Source: Parvularcula sp.
GTDB lineage: Bacteria > Pseudomonadota > Alphaproteobacteria > Caulobacterales > Parvularculaceae
Direction: 5' to 3'
Length of the DNA: 5,313 nt
Assembly (NCBI GenBank): GCA_003506635.1
Contig: DNZB01000207.1
Coordinates: 10,163-15,475, forward strand
Notes under the pieces: generated by a model
The model's database searches: none
What the model saw: the letters and a program-made list of their open reading frames with translations, nothing else
What the model was told of the DNA's origin: nothing
Position numbers and translations under genes: made by a program
In this document: piece after piece, positions 1-5,313 of the stretch
How positions within the stretch are numbered: the stretch's first letter is position 1
Layout: the number at the start of each line of letters is the position of its first letter

Positions 1-617
1 CGGATCTGGTTGATGAAGATGACAAGCGTGTTCGACTTCGAAATCGAGCCCGTCAGCTTGCGGAGCGCCTGGCTCATCAACCGGGCCTGGAGACCGGGGA
101 GCGAGTCGCCCATTTCGCCTTCAAGCTCGGCGCGCGGGGTGAGCGCCGCGACCGAATCGACGATCAGCACGTCAACCGCGCCAGACCGCACCAGCGTATC
201 GGCGATTTCAAGCGCCTGCTCGCCGGCGTCCGGTTGCGAAATCAGAAGATCGTTCAATTTGACGCCGAGCTTTTGCGCGTAAACGGGATCGAGCGCATGT
301 TCGGCGTCGATGAAGGCGGCGACGCCGCCTTTCTTTTGCGCTTCGGCCGCGACCTGCAAGGCAAGCGTCGTCTTGCCGGAGCTTTCCGGGCCGTAAATTT
401 CGACGATCCGGCCCTTCGGCAGGCCGCCGATGCCGAGCGCGATGTCGAGGCTTAACGAGCCGGTGGAAATCGCCTCGATGTCGATGACCTCGCGGTCGCC
501 AAGGCGCATCAGCGAACCTTTGCCGAAGGCCTTGTCGATCTGTGAGATCGCCGCCTCCAGCGCTTTTTTCTTGTCCACGCCGTCCGCCTCCACCAGCCGC
601 AAACCGGGCTTGTTCAT
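1..617 (-). CDS. recA: RecA recombinase, N-terminal part (truncated by window edge)
   Basis: RecA is the ATP-dependent DNA strand-exchange protein of homologous recombination and the co-protease that triggers LexA self-cleavage in the SOS response; it acts in the cytoplasm. The reverse strand reads 205 intact codons from the ATG at 617-615 to the left edge, about 60% of the usual length of roughly 350 residues. Visible landmarks are the N-terminal [11 protein letters not shown] segment (30-40), the Walker A loop GPESSGKTT (76-84), the DAEHALDP segment with the catalytic-type Glu105, Walker B VLIVDS (149-154), the L1 loop [15 protein letters not shown] (166-180) and the NQIR segment (203-206) where loop L2 begins. 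The start is supported by a GGAGG site 8 bases upstream and by alignment from memory to alphaproteobacterial RecA N-termini. Transcription diverges from the cytochrome and nos genes. No frameshift or missing key residue is seen. The C-terminal part lies outside the window. Confidence 0.98.
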   Translation of the reverse strand, partial: MNKPGLRLVEADGVDKKKALEAAISQIDKAFGKGSLMRLGDREVIDIEAISTGSLSLDIALGIGGLPKGRIVEIYGPESSGKTTLALQVAAEAQKKGGVAAFIDAEHALDPVYAQKLGVKLNDLLISQPDAGEQALEIADTLVRSGAVDVLIVDSVAALTPRAELEGEMGDSLPGLQARLMSQALRKLTGSISKSNTLVIFINQI

Positions 618-625
618 CGCCGTCG

Positions 626-630
626 CCTCC
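626..630 (-). promoter_or_regulatory. Ribosome binding site of recA
   Basis: GGAGG on the minus strand lies 8 bases before the recA ATG at 617. It is a strong Shine-Dalgarno match at ordinary spacing and fixes the start codon. Confidence 0.85.
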
Positions 631-636
631 GTGCCC

Positions 637-656
637 TGACGGGCCCATGCCCGTCA
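637..656 (-). repeat. Perfect 8-bp inverted repeat in the recA leader
   Basis: TGACGGGC (637-644) and GCCCGTCA (649-656) are exact reverse complements around a 4-base centre. The repeat lies between the predicted recA promoter and its ribosome binding site, so it would form a GC-rich stem-loop in the recA leader mRNA, ending 6 bases before the Shine-Dalgarno. It has no T-tract and is not a typical terminator. It could affect leader stability or translation, or be a protein-binding palindrome in DNA. The role is not known from sequence. Confidence 0.6.
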
Positions 657-666
657 ATCGAGGCGG

Positions 667-695
667 CTTGTACTCTATTTGTTCTCCTCTTGCAA
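667..695 (-). promoter_or_regulatory. Predicted sigma-70-type promoter of recA
   Basis: On the minus strand a -35 like TTGCAA (695-690) is followed after 17 bases by TACAAG (672-667) as the -10. Both match consensus moderately, and the LexA box sits within this promoter, which supports it by context. The transcript would carry a leader of about 40-45 bases that includes the inverted repeat at 637-656. Confidence 0.5.
670..684 (-). promoter_or_regulatory. LexA (SOS) box of recA, one half-site variant
   Basis: On the plus strand the site reads GTAC-TCTATTT-GTTC; on the recA strand it is GAAC-N7-GTAC. The established alphaproteobacterial LexA operator is a direct repeat GTTC-N7-GTTC (equally GAAC-N7-GAAC). 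Seven of the eight defined bases match, with exact spacing and an AT-rich spacer. It overlaps the -10 region and spacer of the predicted recA promoter, where a repressor would block RNA polymerase. The one substitution falls in the half-site nearer recA. Confidence 0.75.
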
Positions 696-958
696 GGCCC
701 GTCGGCGGATCGGGATGGGCGGATCATCGCGCCGCGCCGCCCTTCGCCGCCGGCGGCCTGGCGCGACGCGGCCTTGCGTGTCGGCGAGGAAGGCGTTGAT
801 CCGTGGGCGGAACTCAGCCCGCGCCGCGACAATCCGCCCGCGCGCAAGACAAGCGGCTTGCCATTCGAAACGCGCGCGAATATCGACACCAACGCGCGAC
901 GGCCGGATCGCGGATCGCCTGAAAGCGGACCCGCGCCGATGACGCTCAGCAATGAATC
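696..958. other. Gene-free divergent intergenic region between recA and the cytochrome c gene
   Basis: About 260 bases with no gene I can support. Several frames stay open on both strands, but this is expected at such GC content. The possible peptides are rich in Arg, Pro and Ala, show no known domain, and none has a convincing start. The only structure seen is a GC palindrome at 746-757, a likely chance product of the base composition, and a candidate promoter at 858-886. Confidence 0.6.
858..886 (+). promoter_or_regulatory. Candidate promoter of the cytochrome c gene
   Basis: TTGCCA (858-863, five of six matches to the -35 consensus) is followed after 17 bases by TATCGA (881-886, three of six matches to the -10, starting TAT). 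A short inverted repeat ATTCG/CGAAT (863-867 and 877-881) fills the spacer and might be an operator. It lies about 90 bases before the cytochrome start. No FNR-type site was found here, so this gene may not share the control of nosR. Weak evidence in GC-rich DNA. Confidence 0.3.
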
Positions 959-964
959 AGGAGG
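959..964 (+). promoter_or_regulatory. Ribosome binding site of the cytochrome c gene
   Basis: A full AGGAGG lies 9 bases before the ATG at 974. It selects this start over an in-frame upstream extension. Confidence 0.85.
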
Positions 965-973
965 CCCGGCGCC

Positions 974-1495
974 ATGAATTGCAGGTTTTCGACCGAAATC
1001 GCGACAATCGGCCTGATGGCGATGGCGCTGGCGTTGGCCGGCTGTGGCGGCAAGTCGGAACCCTCGCCCGCGCCGGCGGCCGTGCCCGCCAAGATCGAGG
1101 CCGAACCCGAACCGGCGGCGCAACCGAACGCTGAACCGGCGCCCGCGCCTGAAGCCGCCCCTGACACTGCGGTCGCTGACGCCGCAGCGCCCGGCGATCC
1201 GGTGAAAGGCAAGCGCGTTTTCCTTAAGTGCCTTGCCTGCCACTCGATCGCCATGGGCGAAAACAAGGTCGGACCATCGCTGTACAAGATTGTCGGCGCG
1301 GCGGCCGGGAAGTCGGAGAATTTCAGATATTCCGATGCGCTCGCCGCATCGGGCGTCATCTGGACCGAAGAGGCGCTTGACGCCTATCTCGAAAATCCCG
1401 CGAAGAACTTGCCTGGAAACAAGATGCTGTTCCCGGGCCTGCCCACGCCGCAAGAGCGCGCCGATGTCATCGCCTATCTGAAGTCGGTCGAATAG
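974..1495 (+). CDS. Lipoprotein class I c-type cytochrome, candidate electron donor to N2O reductase
   Basis: A 173-residue periplasmic electron carrier with one covalently bound haem. Residues 1-24 form a lipoprotein signal: hydrophobic stretch about 9-22, then lipobox LAGC with Cys24 as the lipidation site. Residues 27-73 are a low-complexity Pro/Ala/Glu linker. The haem domain covers about 74-173, with the binding motif CLACH (86-90), the VGPSLYKIVG segment (99-108), and GNKMLFPGLP (148-157), where Met151 is the expected second axial ligand. A final helix ends in DVIAYLKSVE. The fold resembles cytochrome c2/c550 and membrane-anchored c552 (CycM-like), which carry electrons from the bc1 complex. 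A role in feeding NosZ is inferred from position, 238 bases upstream of nosR on the same strand; a donor to a terminal oxidase is also possible. Residue +2 after Cys is Gly, so no inner-membrane Asp retention signal by the E. coli rule. Confidence 0.9.
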   Translation: MNCRFSTEIATIGLMAMALALAGCGGKSEPSPAPAAVPAKIEAEPEPAAQPNAEPAPAPEAAPDTAVADAAAPGDPVKGKRVFLKCLACHSIAMGENKVGPSLYKIVGAAAGKSENFRYSDALAASGVIWTEEALDAYLENPAKNLPGNKMLFPGLPTPQERADVIAYLKSVE

Positions 1496-1544
1496 AGCCT
1501 GCCTGCACGCCATCGGCGCTCGGCCGCTGTCGCCGCAAGAGGGA

Positions 1545-1588
1545 CGGGTCGCCGACCCGCCGGCGCGCGCGCGGGACGCCTGACGTCC
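1545..1588 (+). terminator. Two GC-rich hairpins after the cytochrome c gene, possible weak terminator
   Basis: CGGGTCG/CGACCCG (1545-1551 and 1553-1559) is a perfect 7-base inverted repeat that would fold as a 5-bp stem with a 5-base loop. GGACG/CGTCC (1574-1578 and 1584-1588) follows with a 5-base loop. Neither is followed by a T-run, so intrinsic termination would be poor. They start about 50 bases after the cytochrome stop and may limit read-through or protect the 3' end. Confidence 0.3.
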
Positions 1589-1616
1589 GGCCGCGTCAGT
1601 TCGCAAGAAAAGTCGC

Positions 1617-1630
1617 AAAATTTCGATTTT
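1617..1630. repeat. AT-rich inverted repeat AAAAT-TTCG-ATTTT
   Basis: Two 5-base arms (1617-1621 and 1626-1630) flank TTCG in an AT-rich patch inside otherwise GC-rich DNA, 12 bases before the FNR-like site. Such a patch upstream of an activator site could act as an UP-like element or a binding site for a nucleoid protein. The function is unproven. Confidence 0.3.
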
Positions 1631-1642
1631 CGGTCGCGTAAT

Positions 1643-1656
1643 CTGACCTAGATCAT
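1643..1656 (+). promoter_or_regulatory. Imperfect FNR/NNR-family binding site upstream of nosR
   Basis: CTGAC-CTAG-ATCAT matches the FNR/NNR/DNR consensus TTGAY-N4-RTCAA at 8 of 10 positions; only the outermost base of each half is off, and the core TGA/TCA dyad and spacing are exact. Regulators of this family activate nos genes under low oxygen and nitric oxide. If it acts as a class II site centred at -41.5, transcription would start near 1691, which leaves a leader of about 43 bases before the GTG at 1734. No strong -10 is visible at the expected place; GCAAAT at 1677-1682 is the best. Confidence 0.55.
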
Positions 1657-1720
1657 GAATTCCCGACACTGCGCCTGCAAATAGGCACTTGAAATACCGG
1701 TTTTTCCAATTCCGGAATCG

Positions 1721-1727
1721 GGAAGGG
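1721..1727 (+). promoter_or_regulatory. Ribosome binding site deciding the nosR start
   Basis: GGAAGGG lies 6 bases before the GTG at 1734. The longer in-frame option, TTG at 1689, has no comparable site and would lie at or before the transcription start inferred from the FNR-like box. Confidence 0.6.
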
Positions 1728-1733
1728 TTGAAG

Positions 1734-3923
1734 GTGACACGCATCACCGCCACGCGTGGTCCTGCCGCGACGGTTGTCCATTGTGCTGTCGCATGGATCC
1801 TTTGGGCCGCTGCCGCGGCCCAGGCGGCGTCCCCGGTTTTGCCGGACTTCATCGACACGGCGCCGGCGGCGGAGCTTGTCGCGGGCGCCACCGCATTTGG
1901 CCCGGTTCGCGAGGATGTTCCGGTCGCGCCGGTTTTGCGGGACGATGAAACGATCGGCTGGGCGTTTGTCACATCCGACTTCGTTCCGACGACCGGGTAT
2001 TCCGGCAAGCCCATCCATATCCTGACGGCGCTCGACAAGGACGCGCGCATTATCGGCGTCAGGCTGGTCAAGCATTCAGAGCCGATTGTTCTCGTCGGCA
2101 TTCCGAACGAAAAGATCGAGGCGGCGACGCGAAGCCTGATCGGCGTCGACCTGCGTCAGCAAGGGCGCGGCAAAACCAGCAAGCGCAAGCTCGACATCAT
2201 CTCCGGCGCGACCGTCACCGTGATGGTGATTGATGATTCGGTCATCCGCGCCGGCCTCAAAGTCGCGCACGTGCTCGGCCTTGGCGGATTTGAACCGGCC
2301 GCTGAGCCGGGCGCAGACCGCGACATCGCGCGCATGCGGACGGACGGACCGGGCGAGGTGCGAGGCTGGGCCGCGCTCACCGGCGAGGGCGGCGTGCGAT
2401 CCTTGCGTCTTGCCAATGGCGAGATCAACGCGGCGTTTGACGCGCTCGGGGACGAACGCGCCCGTGCGCGCCCGCAAAGTGGCGATCCGGCGGGCGTCTT
2501 CGCCGAAATTCATGTCGCCCTCGTCAGCCAGCCGACGATCGGCCGGTCGCTCCTTGGCGATGCGGAATACGAGAATCTGAAATCCTGGCTCGGCGCGGGG
2601 GATGACGCGATCTTGCTCGCCGGCGGCGATGGTTATTCCTACAAGGGATCGGGCTATGTCCGCGGCGGCATTTTCGATCGCTTCCAGCTGATCCAGGGCG
2701 ACCGTTCGGTGCGGTTCACCGACAAGATGTATCGCCGCATCGGCGCCGTCGCCGCTGCGGGCGCCCCGCCGTTCACCGAAGTCGACATTTTCAAGATCCC
2801 CGCAGGTTCCGGATTCAACCCAGCCGAGCCGTTCCGCATCGAGCTTCTCGTCCAGCGCGCGGTCGGCCCGATCGAGAAATTGTTCACGACCTTCGATCTT
2901 GGCTATCAATTGCCGCCCGAATTCCTCACCGGCCCTGCCGGACCGGAAAGCGCGCCCGGCCTGACGCATCTGTGGAAGGAAATCTGGCGGCTGAAGCGGG
3001 TCGAAGTCGCGTTCTTGCTGCTCGCGATCGGCGTTCTCACCGCCGCATTCTTCTTCCAGATGGAGCTGACCCGAAATGAAAAGGTCACTTACTGGTTCCG
3101 CATCGGATTTTTGACCTTCACGCTCGTCTTCATCGGCTGGGGCGCGAACGCGCAATTGTCGGTCGTCAACATCTTCGCCTTCGCCAACGCGCTGATGAAC
3201 GACTTTTCGTGGAGCGCGTTCCTGATGGATCCGCTCATCTTCATCCTGTGGTTTTCGGTTGCGGCCTCGCTGCTGTTCTGGGGGCGCGGCGCCTATTGCG
3301 GCTGGCTCTGCCCGTTCGGCGCCTTGCAGGAACTGACCAACAAGGTCGGCCGACTGTTCAAGATCCCGCAGGTGCGCGTTCCCTGGTCGATGCACGAACG
3401 TTTGTGGCCGATCAAATACATGATTTTCCTCGGCCTGTTCGGCCTGTCGCTCTATTCGCTTGAACTCGCCGAGCGCTATTCCGAGATCGAGCCTTTCAAG
3501 ACCGCGATCATCCTGAAATTCGCAAGGGGATGGCCGTTCGTCCTGTTTGCGGCGGCGCTGCTCGCCGCCGGCCTGTTCATCGAGCGTTTTTATTGCCGGT
3601 ATCTTTGCCCCCTCGGCGCCGCGCTCGCCATTCCGGGGCGAGTGAGAATGTTCGACTGGCTGCGGCGCTACCGTGAATGCGGCAATCCCTGCCAGCGCTG
3701 CGCGAACGAATGCTTCGTGCAGGCCATTCACCCGGAAGGCCACATCAATCCGAACGAGTGCCATCAATGCCTGCATTGTCAGGTGCTCTACCAGAGCAAG
3801 ACCAATTGCCCGGTATGCATCAAGAAAGATCTGCGGCTGCGGCGGCTGCGGGAAAAAGGCGGCGACGAAGCGGTCGAACAGGCCGCCGCGCGCCCGGACC
3901 CGCACCGCCGCCTCGCCAGATGA
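1734..3923 (+). CDS. nosR: NosR, membrane flavo-iron-sulfur protein for N2O reductase expression and activity
   Basis: NosR is an integral inner-membrane protein needed for nosZ expression and for electron supply or reactivation of NosZ in vivo. From GTG 1734 it has 729 residues, in the family range. Residues 1-31 look like a Sec signal (hydrophobic core ending AAAQA). A periplasmic FMN-binding domain spans about 75-175, with [18 protein letters not shown] and the flavinylation motif SGATVT (157-162, Thr162 the likely FMN-bearing residue). Five clear membrane segments follow at about 424-444, 452-475, 500-517, 560-577 and 600-619. Two NapH-like motifs, CGWLCP (522-527) and CRYLCP (621-626), border the membrane part. 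The C-terminal cluster region has Cys649, 653, 656, 660, then 676, 679, 682 and 692, 695, as expected for two 4Fe-4S centres. An extended TTG start at 1689 is open but less likely. nosZ follows after 44 bases, so the two are probably co-transcribed. Confidence 0.96.
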   Translation: MTRITATRGPAATVVHCAVAWILWAAAAAQAASPVLPDFIDTAPAAELVAGATAFGPVREDVPVAPVLRDDETIGWAFVTSDFVPTTGYSGKPIHILTALDKDARIIGVRLVKHSEPIVLVGIPNEKIEAATRSLIGVDLRQQGRGKTSKRKLDIISGATVTVMVIDDSVIRAGLKVAHVLGLGGFEPAAEPGADRDIARMRTDGPGEVRGWAALTGEGGVRSLRLANGEINAAFDALGDERARARPQSGDPAGVFAEIHVALVSQPTIGRSLLGDAEYENLKSWLGAGDDAILLAGGDGYSYKGSGYVRGGIFDRFQLIQGDRSVRFTDKMYRRIGAVAAAGAPPFTEVDIFKIPAGSGFNPAEPFRIELLVQRAVGPIEKLFTTFDLGYQLPPEFLTGPAGPESAPGLTHLWKEIWRLKRVEVAFLLLAIGVLTAAFFFQMELTRNEKVTYWFRIGFLTFTLVFIGWGANAQLSVVNIFAFANALMNDFSWSAFLMDPLIFILWFSVAASLLFWGRGAYCGWLCPFGALQELTNKVGRLFKIPQVRVPWSMHERLWPIKYMIFLGLFGLSLYSLELAERYSEIEPFKTAIILKFARGWPFVLFAAALLAAGLFIERFYCRYLCPLGAALAIPGRVRMFDWLRRYRECGNPCQRCANECFVQAIHPEGHINPNECHQCLHCQVLYQSKTNCPVCIKKDLRLRRLREKGGDEAVEQAAARPDPHRRLAR

Positions 3924-3955
3924 CGTTGTCTGCGTTCATCGCCGAAACAGGGAAA

Positions 3956-3961
3956 AAGGAG
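3956..3961 (+). promoter_or_regulatory. Ribosome binding site of nosZ
   Basis: AAGGAG lies 6 bases before the nosZ ATG at 3968, in the 44-base gap after nosR. No separate promoter or FNR-like site is seen in this gap. Confidence 0.85.
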
Positions 3962-3967
3962 AACCTC

Positions 3968-5313
3968 ATGAGCGGCCAGGAAAACGACAAGAGTTCACTT
4001 TCGCGGCGGGCGATCGTCGCCGCCGGCGTCAGCGCGAGCGGGGCGATCGCGCTGTCCGCGTGCGGAAAGAAGGAAAAGGCGCCCGTGGCCGACGCCGCGG
4101 TCCGGGCGGCGACGGCGTCATCGGGAAGCGGATCGGGCGCGCATCTCGCGCCCGGCGAACTCGACGAGTATTACGGCTTCTGGTCATCCGGCCAGACCGG
4201 CGAGCTTCGCATCCTCGGCGTTCCCTCAATGCGCGAGTTGATGCGCGTGCCGGTGTTCAACCGCTGCTCCGCGACGGGATGGGGCCAGACCAATGAGTCG
4301 CTGAAGATCCTGACCGAAGGGCTGATGCCGGAAACGAAAGCGCTTCTCGCAAGGTCCGGCAAGAAGACCTATGACAACGGCGACCTTCACCATCCGCACA
4401 TGTCCTTCACGGACGGCACCTATGACGGCCGCTATCTGTTCATGAACGACAAGGCGAACACGCGGGTCGCCCGCGTCCGCGTCGACGTGATGAAATGCGA
4501 CAAGATCATTGAAATTCCGAATGCGCACGACATCCACGGCATGCGGCCGCAGAAATACCCCCGCACCGGCTATGTCTTCGCAAACAGCGAGCACGAGGCC
4601 CCGCTTGTCAACGATGGGCGCATACTCGACGATCCGAGCCAGTATGTGAACATCTTCACGGCGATCGACGGCGACAAGATGGAAGTCGCCTGGCAGGTGA
4701 TCGTCAGCGGCAACCTTGATAATGTCGACTGCGACTATCAGGGCAAATATGCGTTCGCGACTTCCTACAATTCCGAAATGGGCGTGACGCTCGCGGGCAT
4801 GACGTCGGGCGACATGGACCACGCGGTCGTGTTCAACATCAAGGAGATCGAAAAGGGCGTCGCGGCGGGCGACTATCAGGTGCTGAACGGCGTCAAGGTG
4901 CTTGACGGGCGCAAGGGGCGGAACAAGAAATACACCCGCTATATTCCGATCCCGAACAGCCCTCATGGCGTGAACGCCGCGCCGGACAAGCGGCATATCT
5001 GCATCAACGGCAAATTGTCGCCGACCGTGTCGGTGATCGACGTAACGAAGCTCGACGCGCTGTTTGAAGGCGACGCCGATCCGCGCTCGGCGATCGTCGC
5101 TGAACCAGAACTCGGCCTTGGGCCGCTGCACACGGCGTTCGACGGCCAGGGCAACGCCTTCACCACCCTCTTCCTCGACAGCCAGGTGGTGAAATGGAAC
5201 ATCGACAAGGCCATTCGCGCGTACGCCGGCGAAAAGGTCGATCCGATCATTTCCAAGGTCGATGTCCATTACCAGCCCGGCCACAACTCGACCTCGATGG
5301 GCGAAACGGCGGA
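3968..5313 (+). CDS. nosZ: Nitrous-oxide reductase NosZ, clade I, N-terminal part (truncated by window edge)
   Basis: NosZ is the periplasmic copper enzyme that reduces N2O to N2 in the last step of denitrification. The window holds 448 codons of about 640. Residues 1-32 carry a twin-arginine signal ([10 protein letters not shown], Arg13-Arg14), which marks clade I, and end in a lipobox LSAC with Cys32; a flexible Ala/Ser/Gly linker runs to about 60. [17 protein letters not shown] then starts the seven-bladed propeller. CuZ histidines seen are His141 and His142 (GDLHHPH), His190 (DIHG), His333 (NSPHG), His388 (LGPLHT) and His439 (QPGHN); the seventh and the C-terminal CuA domain lie past the edge. 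Conserved blocks [30 protein letters not shown] and [16 protein letters not shown] match the family. No frameshift is seen. The lipobox inside a Tat signal is unusual; it may be chance, with cleavage elsewhere. Confidence 0.98.
   Translation, partial: MSGQENDKSSLSRRAIVAAGVSASGAIALSACGKKEKAPVADAAVRAATASSGSGSGAHLAPGELDEYYGFWSSGQTGELRILGVPSMRELMRVPVFNRCSATGWGQTNESLKILTEGLMPETKALLARSGKKTYDNGDLHHPHMSFTDGTYDGRYLFMNDKANTRVARVRVDVMKCDKIIEIPNAHDIHGMRPQKYPRTGYVFANSEHEAPLVNDGRILDDPSQYVNIFTAIDGDKMEVAWQVIVSGNLDNVDCDYQGKYAFATSYNSEMGVTLAGMTSGDMDHAVVFNIKEIEKGVAAGDYQVLNGVKVLDGRKGRNKKYTRYIPIPNSPHGVNAAPDKRHICINGKLSPTVSVIDVTKLDALFEGDADPRSAIVAEPELGLGPLHTAFDGQGNAFTTLFLDSQVVKWNIDKAIRAYAGEKVDPIISKVDVHYQPGHNSTSMGETA

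Noticed and set aside
746..757. 12-base palindrome GCCGCCGGCGGC
   Set aside because: Made only of G and C in a GC-rich region; probably chance.
796..800. TTGAT as a possible FNR half-site upstream of the cytochrome gene
   Set aside because: The partner half-site at the correct spacing reads GGGCG, with no dyad symmetry.
690..977. Small plus-strand open frame of 95 codons between recA and the cytochrome gene
   Set aside because: It has no good ribosome binding site, its composition is Arg/Pro-rich and low in hydrophobic residues, and it overlaps the cytochrome start and the recA promoter.
614..2101. Long minus-strand open frame of 495 codons across the intergenic region, the cytochrome gene and the start of nosR
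   Set aside because: It is Arg-rich without known motifs and lies antisense to two well-supported genes. GC-rich DNA gives such open frames in shadow.
2076..3905. Minus-strand open frame of 609 codons opposite nosR
   Set aside because: It is the antisense shadow of nosR, which has full domain and cysteine motif support. Its composition is Arg/Glu/Asp-rich with no recognisable family.
3924..3967. Possible separate promoter for nosZ
   Set aside because: The gap is only 44 bases and shows no -35/-10 pair or FNR-like dyad, only a ribosome binding site.
4226..5284. Minus-strand open frame of 352 codons opposite nosZ
   Set aside because: It mirrors nosZ codons, and NosZ is conserved throughout this stretch with the CuZ histidines in place.

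Overview
The window reads as chromosomal DNA of a high-GC alphaproteobacterium. Support comes from a RecA N-terminus of alphaproteobacterial type, a GTTC-N7-GTTC-like LexA box in front of it, and a clade I (Tat-exported) nitrous oxide reductase. I cannot fix the order or genus from the sequence alone.

Layout. Positions 1-617 (minus strand) hold the first 205 codons of recA, which runs off the left edge. Its leader, a perfect 8-bp inverted repeat, and a promoter overlapped by a near-consensus SOS box occupy about 618-695. Positions 696-958 contain no convincing gene, only a weak candidate promoter facing right. On the plus strand follow a lipoprotein class I cytochrome c (974-1495), a 238-bp gap with two GC-rich hairpins, an AT-rich element and an imperfect FNR/NNR-type site, then nosR (1734-3923, GTG start) and the first 448 codons of nosZ (3968 to the right edge).

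How the genes work together. NosZ reduces N2O to N2, the last step of denitrification, at its CuZ and CuA copper sites. NosR is the membrane flavo-iron-sulfur protein needed for nosZ expression and for keeping NosZ active. The small cytochrome c is a plausible periplasmic electron carrier for this pathway, because it lies immediately upstream on the same strand. recA is transcribed divergently and is functionally unrelated; it looks like the core-genome neighbour at the edge of the denitrification cluster. The maturation genes usually found after nosZ (nosD, F, Y, L, X) would lie beyond the window.

The most unusual point is that NosZ carries a twin-arginine motif followed by a good lipobox (LSAC at residues 29-32) and a flexible Ala/Ser/Gly linker. 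The adjacent cytochrome also has a lipobox (LAGC at 21-24) and a long Pro/Ala/Glu linker. This suggests, but does not prove, that both the reductase and its possible electron donor are lipid-anchored rather than soluble. No mobile element, CRISPR array, tRNA or rRNA was seen.
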